From assembly GCA_006937955.1 (NCBI GenBank), contig SSNP01000001.1:10264679-10328678 (forward strand): a stretch of 64,000 nt of DNA, written 5' to 3'. The DNA comes from Pachypanchax playfairii. Taxonomy: Eukaryota > Chordata > Actinopteri > Cyprinodontiformes > Aplocheilidae. The position numbers and the translations under genes are program-made. This document shows, one piece after another, positions 1-10,990 of the stretch (its first letter is position 1; every line of letters starts with the position of its first letter). Below the pieces are notes generated by a model that did not search any database, was not told the DNA's origin, and was given only the letters and a program-made list of their open reading frames with translations.

Positions 1-128
1 AGCGTAACTCGAAGACGGTTACCCGGGCAACACACTCCGTGAACCTAGCCAGCTCGCCAGTTGTTAGACACAACTCAGAGTATCTTCTGCTCTTAAGTTG
101 AAGCTGCTGTCTGAAATCAGTAGCAGAC

Positions 129-760
129 ATGGCGTGTCCCTTTCTTGATGAGCCTGTTGACTTGGAAACGCAGATATTATAGAGAAATCTCCGTCGGGAG
201 AGAGAGAGGATGATCAGCAGCGTTTGGCATGAAGCCGTTTAAAGTGACGGCGTTGAGCAGCATGGTTGGATTTTCAGTAACAGAATAATCTAATAAATTA
301 CAGTTTCTAACATTACAACACTGTTATCGTTAGTGAACATAAAATACAGTGTGTTACTATGAAATGGAACTACGTAATGTGACTAAATACACATAAACAT
401 GGTTGTATGGCGACTGGGCACACTGAGAAACATGTTGGTCACTATAGCCTAGTGGTAGAGTATGTAGCTTTTGTTCAGAGGATGTGCTGGTGCTGTCAGG
501 CTATATGTCTAATTAGAATCAGTTTTATTTATACATCATACAAGGAATTTGGTTTATTTTTAGTAATGCAGTCCATTACTTTCTCAGTTAACTAGTTTCT
601 TTTTTGTAGAGTAGTTCAGTTTCTAACTAAATTACTTTTTGGAACAAGTGAGTAACTATAACTTATTACTATTTTAAAGTAACATTCCTAACACTGATGA
701 TCAGACCCAGAATGGATGTTTTATCACCCTGATGAGTATCTGTATGAGCATTTCCACGAC
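129..760 (+). pseudogene. Broken Harbinger transposase N-terminus
   Basis: The ATG at 129 opens a peptide beginning MACPFLDEPVDLETQIL. An in-frame TAG follows, then RNLRRERERM, matching the usual start of fish Harbinger transposases (MACPFL.DPVD..., then an arginine-rich stretch). After an interruption the frame resumes at 704 as DPEWMFYHPDEYLYEHF, matching the family's DP...PDEYLYERY segment. Beyond 760 it decays into stops, and no DDE catalytic core is recognisable. This is a dead gene. I identified it from remembered family motifs, not from a search. The main alternative, a chance frame, is unlikely because two consecutive family motifs occur in the right order. Confidence 0.65.
240..700. 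repeat. MITE-like insertion inside the Harbinger transposase
   Basis: This stretch separates two consecutive motifs of the transposase frame. Its right end (about 600-695) contains the GTAACT/AGTAACATTCC-type motif common in a fish non-autonomous DNA repeat. Boundaries are approximate and no clean target duplication was resolved. Confidence 0.4.
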
Positions 761-1320
761 CATCAATAATTTATTTAAACAATATTCTCAGTTCACACGT
801 CTCTCATATGACTCATGATGGAAATGTTGTCCACACCGAGACAATTCTGTGTATTTCCATGTCTACTTACTGTCATAGTAAGTTGTTGGTTAATGCTGAA
901 TAATATTCCTACTGAGGTAAGCTATGCTGTGGAGGGTAATGGACCCCTTATCATTTTCAGCATGTTCTGTTGATGAAGATAAAGAAGCTGCAAGTTGGAT
1001 TGGATCAACACTATTAAGTGTAACAGTCCTCTCTGCATCTTCCCTTCATGTGGTCACCTGTTTTACAGGCCTCAGACTTCTTCCTGTTGCTATAATGGGG
1101 TCAGTTAGGTGTGGCCTCATATAGACAATATTAAATACTGGCAGTGATGGAATGGTGGAATATTTGGCTTTTTCATTGTTTAGGGGATTTCCCTAAATAT
1201 TTAAATCTAGCTATCACATGTAGAATATAACCTCTGAATACAGTTTAATGAGAGGGTTAAACAACATTTCAACTGCTTGTAAATCAAATGTAAAAAATAA
1301 AAAGGTAAATGATACCTCAC

Positions 1321-1560
1321 CTGTTTGAATTATATTTTTATATTTCATCTTTACTTTCTGCCATGTTCTTTTTGCACCTGTGCGTTCAAAAACATGTGGA
1401 ATATAAATGTTGAATGAGCGGAACATTCACGATCAAACATTTATTTTTTCCCTTTAAATTAATACTCAAACATTGACTTGATCAGCAATTTTCTGTCACA
1501 CGATTTCTCTTTTGCTGCTGCTTTTTCTTTTAAATGTGCACATTTTTCGCACATGCAGTC
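1321..1560 (-). pseudogene. Broken Harbinger Myb/SANT-like accessory gene
   Basis: On the minus strand, 1384-1322 encodes GAKRTWQKVKMKYKNIIQT, which matches the conserved PKRTWQQVKMKYKNI block of the Myb-like protein encoded by fish Harbingers. It is followed directly by a splice-donor-like ACAG|GTGAGG (exon end at 1321). Further upstream, 1475-1445, the minus strand reads REIV, stop, QKIADQVNV. This resembles the preceding exon with the expected tryptophan codon mutated to TGA. In active elements this protein is thought to help the transposase bind DNA and enter the nucleus. Here it is interrupted by stops and not functional. Confidence 0.65.
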
Positions 1561-2120
1561 TTTAAGAGATCAAATTCTACTGGGAAGAAGTAGGGGGCGC
1601 TAACCTTTTGTCCACTGGTTGCCATGGTGAATCATGTTATCTGTGTTCCATTGATGAGGGCTTCTTATATCCTCATGCATGAGCGTAACTCAGGTTAACT
1701 TTGACTCAGAGTTGATTGAACTAATCCTTAACACCTGTTCTGAAACCGAAAACTCTGAGTTTGACAACTGAGAGTTGGTCAACTTTGTTTTAGAGTTTGT
1801 TAAACCTGCTTTCTGAAGTACACCCCTGCACTCCTTTCATGCATTGCTTCCACATTTTGACATTGTATCTAATCATCATTGACGTGAAAACAAAATGAGC
1901 TCCCCCTAGAGGCTGGCTGCAGTATAAATTTGAAATCCAAACATTATTTTCCAAATGATTAGTGAAAGTATAGAACACAATTCAGATTGTTATTTTCAGG
2001 TGTTGCCCTGTGTTACAAAACACTGTTCTTACCTTGCTGCTTAATGGTCAGACACACACTTCTCTAATAGTAATTAGTCATTTGATCCTTAAAAAAAACA
2101 CTGTAAATAAGATATTTTTT

Positions 2121-3566
2121 CTATGGGCAGCCACAGTCACGCCCTTCTACTTCCGGTCCATGGGTCCCCTGGACGAAAAAATAATGAATGGAAGTCAATG
2201 GAGCGATAAAAGTTATTTTCTGATCCAGTTTGAAGTGCACCATGAATCGAACATATGATATCTGTGAATTGTAAAGACAAGTTTTGATACAGAGAAAGCG
2301 ATCAGTTTCGACACGCGGCAAAAGTTATTATATTTTGCGTGAAGAGACGTAGTAGACTACAACCATTTGTCTCGTAAAATTGACGTCACCATACCGCTCA
2401 GAAGGAGAAGAAGAATCAGAATAGGAGCAATGGCGGTGAGTTTAGCGAGCTTCACCTCCTTCTATCAGGACGAAGGAAGGAGCATTAAACGACTAGTTTT
2501 GTGGTGACATCCAGGTACAAAACACACCGACATTAGCTACATTTACATGTGCCAAATTTCCCCGATCTGATTAAAATCTTGGTCGATCGGAATTCCCAAA
2601 TCCCTGTTTACATGGACACTAACTGAAATGATCTGATCATGCCATGAGTACACATACACCAAGCACTCAGTCAGGTTAAATGAGTTGAGCATGCGCACAG
2701 CGAGTTGTCTTTCCGGGGGAAGAAAACAAAGTAAACAAACTCCGTCCTTTCTGCACGTCTTTCCCGCCCCATCGTGTGCTCAAGCTGACTCACGTTATCC
2801 CCAATATGGACCTTCTGCGGGTGATTACCTTTATGTTTGGGTTTTTACTGGTCGCATTAACCAAGCTAGCGGCTGAATACATATTGCTACTGCTCCTCCA
2901 CCACAGGAGAGGAGAGCAGGATGACAGGATGACTGCACCAGCAGACCACTTCTGTTTACTTCCCGCTATGTTTTCTAATTGAGTCTGCGAAAGCGGAAAG
3001 ACGTCACGCTGAAGTTGTACGCATGCGCAGTGGGCTTTTTTCACTCTTTCTTTCCGAATGGGTGTATACATGCACGTCTATCCGAATGAAGATCGGACAA
3101 AACCACCCCTCTCGATCGGAAGGAAATTTCATTCTGATCAGGCTGCATCGGATCAAAACATTCTGATTGACATGTTTACATGATGTATTTTTTATCCGAT
3201 TGGGCCTTTAATTCCGATTAAATGTGCCCATGTAAACGTAGCTACTGTCGCGTAAAAACGAGGGAAAAGGCAGCAGTGAGACTCGGGAGATTCTGCCGTG
3301 ATGTCATATGCACGACTTTCCAGTTGTAGTTATTTTAATTACGAAATTTAAAAAATAAATAAATCCGAATCCACTTGACAGACGCGGTCAAAACGTACAT
3401 CATTATTTATCATTTAAATTGCGGTACAGCATATGTGTGATTCAGGGCGTAAGACAAAACGGACCAGAAAATAACTTTTATGGCTTCATTGACTTCCATT
3501 CATTATTTTTTCGTCCAGGGGACCCATGGGCCGACCGGAAGGGGAGGAGACTGTGGCTCCCCATAG
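2121..3566. repeat. Long inverted-repeat (foldback/TIR) element with a nested insertion
   Basis: The left arm (2121-2240) and right arm (3450-3566) are inverted copies of each other. Both start CTATGGG, then AGCCACAGTC, and share TGGGTCCCCTGGACGAAAAA and AATGAATGGAAGTCAATG with few differences. Arms are about 110-120 bp. No convincing target duplication was seen and no transposase is present. Superfamily unassigned. Confidence 0.7.
2534..3244. repeat. Nested MITE with TAGCTAC-TTTACATG inverted termini
   Basis: Left end TAGCTACATTTACATG and right end CATGTAAACGTAGCTA are inverted copies with one mismatch over 16 bases. The element lies between the arms of the surrounding inverted repeat. The TTTACATG core recurs in the MITE at 30839-31310, suggesting a shared family. 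The short frames inside have no recognisable product. Confidence 0.6.
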
Positions 3567-5621
3567 TCCTTTTGATCTGTCCCTGTTAAAATAAACCTAC
3601 CATTAAAATGATACTGGTCTGAGACTTTTCATTTCTTTGTCATTGGACAAAATTACAAAATCAGCAAGGGGTCATTTCCCCCACTCTATGTTAGTGAGTG
3701 TATGGCTACAAATGTGTATCTGTTATTGAGGTACGTTTTTGTAATGCTGTCATCTAACTGAAAAAGTTGAAGGCAAAAGGAGTGAAAATGGCCAGTCCAC
3801 AAACACAGAGGGAATGTTGGTGGTTTACTATAATCTCTTTGATTTACAGCCTCACATTACTTCTGTCACGCAATCGTCCAGGAGAGAAGAGCAAATTAAT
3901 AGTAGAGTACAATAAAAATTCTATCAGTTCTTGTACTTGTGCAACAAATTATTGTTGATTAGAGGAAGAAAAAAAAGAAGAGAGAAAGAAGGTTAGGAAA
4001 AGCTGAGAGGTGAAGGACAGCCTATAAAAAAATATCTGCTTTAGAGGCAGTTTGTCCCTTAGATTTGTCATCTGACACTATCCTTCATACTCAGCACTTT
4101 TGGCAGTAAGGGACTGCTGAGTGTTTCCATTGGAGGAAAGTGGAGAAAACACACAAACAAAAGCATGCCCAAAAATATAAATGCAGTGTAAACGTTTTTT
4201 TTTTTTTTTTTCAGATTTCCAATAAAATGTTTTACCTAATTCTGTTTTTAAAATACAATACAATACAAAATTCTTTCTCATACTCTGTCACTTTAACATA
4301 ATAATAAAGTCAAGCCACAAAAATAGTGTTTTGAAGCTCATAACCTTGATAATAAAACCCATTATAGATCAGCAGGGCCAAACAGGAGTAGTTTGAAAAA
4401 GGCAAAAAATACCAAGCATGATTGGTTTTCTGCTCTCCAGGGAAAATATTTTTAAAAATACACTCCACAAGAAATGTATTAATCATCAGTAGGAACACAC
4501 AAAGTAGAAAAAAAAAAAAACACAGGGATTTTATCTTGTGACAAATTATTTAAATTTATAGCTGCATTCGAATACCATTTAAAAAATTAGCTTATTTTAA
4601 ATTTTTACATACATTTTCTTAAAATAATTTAACAATCAATGGGAGTTTACAAAGTGTCACTTCTTAGCTTCGCCTTTTCCCAGTATACGAGACCGCCACA
4701 GTAGCAGGTCTCACATTATTGACCATAGCTGTCAAATGTCTAAAGGAAACGTGCAGTTTGAACATTCCTTCTATCGCCAGTCTCTCGTGGGAGAAAACAC
4801 TTCACATACTCCAGTTCTTTGGCAATCGAGTTTGTTCAAACAATTCAGCCTGTGAGGGGAGTAGATATAATTTCACAAATCCTCTCGAAATTAGAACATT
4901 AAAGAGCGTATTGACCAAAGCGAGTTAATCCTGCTGTGAATAGGGACAGGTGTGAGCTGTGGAAAGTACAAACCATACCTCAGGATTAAGAAACAGTCCA
5001 GTTCATACCCAGTCAGATAAGAAATACTGTACAATTACAACAAACCCCAATTAAAATGCATAGCCACACACAATAAGAATATCTATAAATAAAGAAGAAC
5101 CGATCATATAATTATAAACAATATAAAAGCAGTAAATTGTTATTTTTCTTCCAATCTATCTTTTTAAAATTCTTCCCTTAAGTACGATAAATGCTATGTG
5201 ACATTCACAAGTCAATAAATGACCTTCAAGCATACTGCAGCTTTAAAAACATAAATAAACACAAGGCATTGCAATAAATCTGTTTGGTTTGGAGTGGCTG
5301 GTTGACTGTGGTGGGTTATTGCTTTGCAGAACCTGAGCAGCTAATATATGGAATGGGTGGAAGATCGTTGGAGTGAGGTCAGTGATAGGTTTATTGAAAT
5401 GTCATTGTGAGTTGTGTGTATGTGCATACACTTTAGATGGAAGAGGCTTGAAAGATGACTCAGCTTCAATGTGTGTAGGTGCGACTATGTATTTATAATC
5501 AATTTAGTGTAAATGTCAGTCGTGAATAAGAAGCTAAATTACAAAGAATTTATTTTGACTTCTGCCATGCAACATAACCGGAATTTGTCTGGAAGGAAAG
5601 CAATAAAGTTAACTTGGACTC
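3567..5621. other. Unannotated intronic or possible 3'-UTR sequence
   Basis: AT-rich with poly-A runs near 4200 and 4510. No transposon termini or coding similarity recognised. The part from about 4615 to 5621 has more even composition and no obvious repeat. It could be the 3' untranslated region of the exon-like segment at 5622-5691, but nothing proves it. Confidence 0.4.
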
Positions 5622-5691
5622 TCACTGTGCTTCTGTTGCACATTGCATGACTCGTCTGAACTGTTCTTGAAAGAGAATATCACAAACCTGC
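5622..5691 (-). CDS. Candidate terminal coding exon, product unknown
   Basis: On the minus strand a strong polypyrimidine tract and acceptor (TTTTTTCTCCCTTTTAG) at 5692-5708 leads into a frame reading VCDILFQEQFRRVMQCATEA, then Q and TGA at 5622-5624. AATAAA-like signals occur downstream on the minus strand, for example at 5548-5553. The peptide looks protein-like, but I do not recognise it and have found no neighbouring exons. If ctnnd2 spans the window, this would be a nested or separate minus-strand gene, or a fortuitous match. A second frame across the same bases is also open, which weakens the call. Confidence 0.22.
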
Positions 5692-5764
5692 CTAAAAGGG
5701 AGAAAAAACACACATAGAAAGTAGAAATTCATTTCTTTAATGGTCAATATCTACTACAGACATC

Positions 5765-5886
5765 CCCCATACGCCATCCATCCATTTTCTGAACCTGCTT
5801 CTTCCTGTTCAGGGTCGTAGGGACCCAATCTCCGGCTGTCTTTGGGTGAGAGGCTCTACTGTACCAACTGCGCCACCGTGCAGCCA
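5765..5886 (-). repeat. tRNA-derived SINE fragment with GGAT tail
   Basis: Read on the minus strand, it starts GGCTGCACGGTGGCGCAGTT, a tRNA-like head with an A-box-like TGGCGCAGTTGG. It ends in the CGACCCTGAACAGG...GAAAATGGATGGATG tail of a very common fish repeat. The middle is deleted. Confidence 0.65.
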
Positions 5887-6460
5887 TCCCCATACTCACT
5901 ATTTATATGTTTAATCAAATTTAGACAGTTATTTCTAGCCCGACCTCCAGTCACCTATGACCACAATGGTTGATTTTGTGATCTGTAAAAACGACGCTAT
6001 ATTACATATGCGACCCCTATCATCAACCCTAACCTCAACCCTTTGCGTTACTAACGTGAAATTCTAAGCTTTACAGTGTGTGCATGCATATCTTTACATT
6101 TATAAGCTAACAGTTATATTAAAATGAGACATATTGCTGCACAGTTTTTGTCCTGTTCGGCTGTACAGAGAGAAACCTCGCACATGCGTATTTTTCAGCT
6201 CCTCTGGGAAGGTGCGAACATGCGCAGTCGGTAGTAAGTCTCTGCTGGATCCCAGCAAACGCTTCCACAGATCACTTGTGACAAACAAAAACGCTCCGAC
6301 AAGTCGTTTTTTGGAGGTGTCACCATCGACCTATATGGTTGTATATTTTGTGGACATGTTGGTTATTTCATTATTATTAAACTTTTAAAGGGAAGTGGGG
6401 GGAATATTATAGGTGCAGTTGTTAAAATAACAATGATGTGTGCATAAACAATGGCTACTC
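5887..6460. other. No gene or recognisable element
   Basis: Unique-looking intronic sequence. Short frames on both strands at 6100-6390 overlap each other and show no family motif. Confidence 0.4.
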
Positions 6461-7043
6461 TAGGGCTGGGCAGCATGGCAAAATTTTTCTTATCACTTTT
6501 TTTTCTAAATATATTGTTTTTTAGGTATTTAATGGTATTTTATGTTACCAACATTATCTTCTATAATAAGTAATGAATTACTGCATTAAATTGGCTTTAA
6601 ATAGCCCATTTTACTGTCATATGCACAGTACCATGTTTTTGTTCCACAGCCTCTTCAAAATATACCAATAGGGGGCTGTAATTAGTATTACAGTAACTAG
6701 TATTACCGCCGCCGGCTACGACAAATGATAGTTATTTGGTCCAAGTCCGACCTTTTGAAGTCAAAGAAATTCCATACTACAGTCATGGCTCTTCTTTTTG
6801 GAATAAGTTGTTCTTGGTCAGTAATCTGTGCGTCGCTGTTACAGCCCCCTTCCAGCAGCATTCTTCATTTAAAACGTTACTTTTCACATGTGGTCTGAAA
6901 GTGTAGCATTGAAATCGGTCCCCGCAGAAATACATTCCCACTGTCAAGGTTCCAGATGTTGTCTTGCCTATTCACCTGTATAGCAGTATGTGAAATATTC
7001 ATAATCAAAATAAAATGTTGGTACAAACTGGTACCCAGCTCTA
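6461..7043. mobile_element. hAT-type non-autonomous element
   Basis: Termini are TAGGGCTGGG at the left and, inverted, TAGAGCTGGG at the right. Flanking 8-mers are GGCTACTC (6453-6460) and GGCTACAC (7044-7051), 7 of 8 identical, fitting the 8-bp target duplication of hAT elements with one later mutation. No transposase frame remains. Confidence 0.7.
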
Positions 7044-7053
7044 GGCTACACAG

Positions 7054-8688
7054 TAGGGATGAGCCGGATACTCGGCTGAAACGAGTATCCGGTACGGATA
7101 AAGCACTTTTGCCAATTACGGATATAATACGAGTAGCTACGTTTTATTATCAATGTTCGGATTGATTAAAAAATTCTCATTGGACACCTGCCTGTGTCTG
7201 TGTTCCATGACAGCTCCCCTTCCCCACACACATACTGATTTATTGTGTTGCGTCTGCTCACTCAGACGTGCAACACTGAGAAGAGAAAAGCGCACTCTCG
7301 CTGTCTCTAAACTCTGTCTCTCCCTCAGTCACTCAGGTTTGCGGGTTTTTTCTGTTTCTTCAGCTTCAGGTTTGTTTTTACTTTAGTTTGTAGTAGCTAC
7401 TTACTTAACCAGTAGAGTTCTGGTAAACGTGGGGTTTGTTCAAATGTGCTTGGTAGAATGCGACTCGCGTCTCCCCCTCCCTCTCTGCCGGTCATCTGAG
7501 TTTTTGATTTTTTTAAACCATCTGCTGGCTCTAAACTGTTTTTTATAGGCTACTTCACACTCTGAGTGAGACTTTCTTGCTGTATTTTCTTAAAGATAAA
7601 GGCAGTTGTGGTGTAAATAATATTACAAATTAAGCTACACGCACTAACACACTCCCGCCCCCTCTATCTCTCATGATCAGTGAAATACAGTTCAGTGCTG
7701 GTCCAATCTTAAGCTGGGTTCATACTAACGCAGCTCTGACGCATCGGAGGCACACACCGCCATGATACAACGTCGTATGGGCTCTCCAACTCCAACTAAT
7801 TCGCTCTGTGTCTGTGTCGTCCATTTTTCCGCGAGTGGACGTGCGTTGCAAAAAGTAAACAGTAGCAGAGCAGACACGTCACTACAAGGGTAGGCACACC
7901 TGCCAAAGAACGCGCCTCCTGCTGTCCTGGCGGAGAATTTCTTTGCAACAGGGTCGGGGTAGTATGAACAGAAACTGGCTCCGTCAGTACGCCGCCGTGT
8001 GGGAGCACATTTACCTTTGTGTAAGCATGAATCCAGCTTAACATGCTTTGCACTGTAGCATCTCAATTGTCCACCTGTGTCCAGTCTGAGCATGTTTTTA
8101 GGACAGCTGGAAATGTGGTCAGTCCACAGCAACTTGGACCCAATGTGGAAAAACTGGTCTTCATTAAAGTCAATGCAGATCTGAAAAACAGCATCGGACT
8201 ATTTGATCTGCAGAACACAGTCCCCCCTGCCCCTCCCTTCCTTCTCTCTCCCTCTGTATGTCTCTCTCATTCACTCACACATACCTTGTGCAGAAATAAA
8301 ACATTTTTTAAAAAAGAACCAAAAAAAAAAATCCCTCTGATAATAAAAATATTTAAAAGTTAAAGAAAGTCATGTTGAGATGAAAACTCTTGTTCATTAC
8401 ACTTTACTTCATAATTACAACCATGTGTTGTATTCATTGTTGCAAAACTTGTTCTGTATATAGATTATTATTATCATTGTGATCAAAACCATTGATCTGA
8501 ATCTCAATGCTGATGCTGTCGTGTAAAGAGTTTTCTAATCAGCAATAAATATAACTATATAACAACCCGACCTACTTCCTGGTTAAATCCCGCCCACTGC
8601 TGGGTTAGTCCCCGCCCCGTCCGAGTACAGATACGGATGATATCATATGGTTAACAGATAGAGATAATGCTGTACTTGCTCATCCCTA
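7054..8688. mobile_element. hAT-type element with perfect 8-bp target duplication
   Basis: Left terminus TAGGGATGAGCCGGATACTC and right terminus GCTCATCCCTA are inverted. The flanks are an exact direct repeat, CTACACAG, at 7046-7053 and 8689-8696. Length 1635 bp including a nested MITE at 7713-8037. No intact transposase. The left target copy overlaps the right target copy of the preceding hAT element, so this one inserted into that edge. Confidence 0.8.
7713..8037. repeat. TTAA-flanked MITE nested in the hAT element
   Basis: Inverted termini GCTGGGTTCAT and ATGAATCCAGC are flanked on both sides by TTAA (7709-7712 and 8038-8041). The 325-bp interior is GC-rich relative to its surroundings. 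Overlapping frames on the minus strand have no recognisable product. Confidence 0.65.
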
Positions 8689-8696
8689 CTACACAG

Positions 8697-10157
8697 TCAT
8701 AAAAGACAACAGTTAACATTTTCCTTTAACCTATGAAAGTGTGACACTAAATTTATATTCTACCTATAGTTTCAATGGAAACCAAATTATTTTTCTTTAT
8801 CATAAGATATCCTTACAAATAGACTCATGCTTAAAATTCAAAAGTAGTTTATCTGTATTTTTTGTGTGTATTTTTGGGTACAATCTTGTCTGCTACTCCT
8901 CTGGCAGTTTGCTGTTTTATAGTTTGAAGTTTAACTTTAATTTCATCTTTGATTTACTTCCTGTGTTCAGTTTTGTTACTGTTTGTTTTGCTCAGTTTGG
9001 GAACTTTTAGCTTTCTTGGTTGGTTTTGTACTCCATTTTATTTTTGGTCCCTTGGAAGACTGAGTTTTATTGTTCCTAATGTATTAGTCCACATTTTTTT
9101 AGATTAGTCTTAAAAAAATATTTAAATAGCATATGTTACAACCCCATTTCCCAAAAAGCTGAGACACTGTAAGATATGGGTTTTAGAAGATTTGCAAACA
9201 CTGCAGTCTGTTTTTATCTATACTTCATACTGCTTAACCAACTTTTTGGAATTAGAGTTGTTGTGTCTTTGACCTTCTCAAAAAATGTATTCAAGATATT
9301 TTTCCTGGTGTGGTCCTTGCCTCACTCTTAAGCTACTCAATATACTTTCCAAGAGGCAGCGGCACAAGATCTTTAGCCTTATAGTCAGTGTGTCAGGATG
9401 ATGGAGTAGACTGTGAAAACAGTGTGTTGCCAGGGGTGTGTGTGGGTGTGGGGAGGGGGGGGGGTTGCATACAAGAAGCAGCAAAATCCAGCCAAGTTCA
9501 AGTGTATTTGTCAAAGTTCTGCTATACTGTATGTATACACTTGTATCATAAATGTGATTTTAAAATGCAAACAACTCCCCTGATGCAAATACGCATGAAT
9601 ACATTACCCTCAAGTTATTTTATTTATTTTTTTGCTCACTCAAAGGTCCATCAAGTTATTTCAAATAAAAAATCCTGGACATTTGGTTGGTGCTTGGTTT
9701 CAATCAAACATGTCTCACAAAATGTAGCATGGACCCTTTATAATGTTGCCATCTTTTCAAAAACCTGCTTCCTGCCTTTTCTTACTTATTTGTTTATTCT
9801 CATGTTGTTTGGTTGTCTGTTTTTTATAGTTATTCTGATCAGTTACCCAGGGATACGGGAGAAAACAGAAAACAACAAAATGCAGAAAAAATCAAACTTG
9901 TGATGCACCAAAAACAATTTAATTCAAAATGTTCAAACGCTTGAATTGAAAGTCAGTTAAATACATTTTAGGGACCATCATAACAAATATTGCATTTTAC
10001 AAGTCAACAGTATTTAAAACCTTTACACCAGATTTGAAATAATGCCCAACAAATAGTTTTGAAATAATAACTAAATTCATTCTACTTTGCCTTTATTGTA
10101 CTTATTATTTTATGCATTTGTGGTACTAAAGTAAATAAACGACTCATTTTTAAGTTA
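8697..10157. other. AT-rich intronic sequence, no recognised feature
   Basis: Contains T-rich low-complexity stretches (8920-9060) and a G run at about 9455-9464. An open stretch at 9388-9903 is low-complexity and hydrophobic with no family similarity. No transposon ends identified. Confidence 0.4.
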
Positions 10158-10352
10158 TTGCAACAAATGGGGCAGCTTAGCAGCAAGAAGGTCTTGTGTT
10201 CAAACACAATAGGGACCTTTCAACACGGTCCACAGGGAGTGCGTTTTACCTCTGAGGCCAAAAATCTGGATGATAGGTCACCTGGTGACTCTGAATTAGT
10301 CTTTGTTCTAAGTGTGCAAATGTTTCTTTGTCTCTGTGTGGCCCTGTGATGA
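10158..10352 (+). repeat. Degraded SINE copy
   Basis: Reads as a worn version of the common fish SINE body: GCAAGAAGGTCTTGTGTTCA near 10183 (B-box region), then GTCACCTGGTGACTCTGAAT near 10277 and CCCTGTGATGAAC at about 10342. About 70-80% similar to the remembered consensus by eye. Confidence 0.5.
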
Positions 10353-10404
10353 ACATTAAATAAATGGAAGGATCCATAAATTGGTCCTTCTAAAACAGCT
10401 CTTA

Positions 10405-10990
10405 TGGTGCGTTCACACCGGCCCAACTGTCAACGTCAAGTTTACATGTAAAGTCTATGGTGGAGTCCGTCAGAGGAGCGTCAGAGTCTCTGCATTGCTT
10501 TGTGAGCGTTAGCAGCGTCAACTTTCAAAGCTTTTCAAGCGTTTCAGGCGTTGAATCTTGAAACGGTAGCAACGCAAAAGTTCAGCTAGCTGAACTTTTG
10601 ACGCTCTTGAAGCGGCATGTCAACCAATCAGAGCGTCTCATCATAGTGACGTACCTGAATGAAGCAGGAAGTCGTCAAACAGGGCGCGGGACAGACGGAA
10701 GTAGCGCTGGACGCTAACCTCATCCATAAGTAGCTCCTGGAGCAAATAGTTTAACTCCTCAAACTCAGAACACATCTGAAGAATGGGGTGTATCCACAAA
10801 CGGAGTAAATAAAGCCAACCCACTCTCTCAATATGATCCACCATAGCTCAGAACATCTGATAACAAAGGAAGCCCCGCCTACACGCTCTGTTTAACGGTC
10901 AAGCGTTACAAGCTTCAACTTTCAAGCTTCAAACTTGAAGTGTTGTGAACGTTGCTTGACATTGACAAAGCGGCCGGTGTGAACGCACCA
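10405..10990 (-). mobile_element. PIF/Harbinger non-autonomous element with TTA target duplication
   Basis: Termini TGGTGCGTTCACACCGG (10405) and CCGGTGTGAACGCACCA (ending 10990) are perfect inverted copies. Both flanks are TTA (10402-10404 and 10991-10993), the 3-bp duplication expected of Harbinger. The interior carries CAACGTCAAG/AACTTTTGACGCTC-like subterminal repeats and, on the minus strand, the first exon of a transposase. Length 586 bp. Confidence 0.8.
10655..10844 (-). pseudogene. Harbinger transposase first exon retained in a deletion derivative
   Basis: The minus strand encodes about 63 residues starting at the ATG at 10844. The tail QRYFRLSRALFDDFLLHS resembles the (R)YFRMSPELFDDLL segment near the N-terminus of HARBI1-like transposases. 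The exon ends in a consensus donor, CAG|GTACGT, at 10655/10654. Everything downstream, including the catalytic DDE domain, is missing, because the element terminus lies only 250 bp away. It cannot make a transposase, but its leader and first exon with donor are intact. The upstream residues (LQMCSEFEELNYLLQELL) are less clearly matched. Confidence 0.55.

Larger units (their letters stand above)
1..1825 (+). mobile_element. PIF/Harbinger DNA transposon remnant, left end outside the window
   Basis: A degenerate two-gene Harbinger element. The plus strand carries pieces of the transposase N-terminus. The minus strand carries pieces of the Myb/SANT-like accessory protein. This opposed arrangement is characteristic of the superfamily. 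The right terminus (about 1690-1825) is rich in the CAACTCTGAGTT-type subterminal repeats I associate with fish Harbingers and ends near GAAGTACACCC. The left terminus lies before base 1, so the 3-bp target duplication cannot be checked. A separate MITE-like insertion splits the transposase region. Confidence 0.7.

Noticed and set aside
7725..8132. 135-codon open stretch on the minus strand
   Set aside because: It spans the nested MITE at 7713-8037 and runs out into the hAT element, so it is a by-product of repeat sequence.
9388..9903. 171-codon open stretch on the plus strand
   Set aside because: Low-complexity, hydrophobic and cysteine/phenylalanine-rich in AT-rich sequence, with no domain, splice context or similarity; length is within chance for a 64-kb window.
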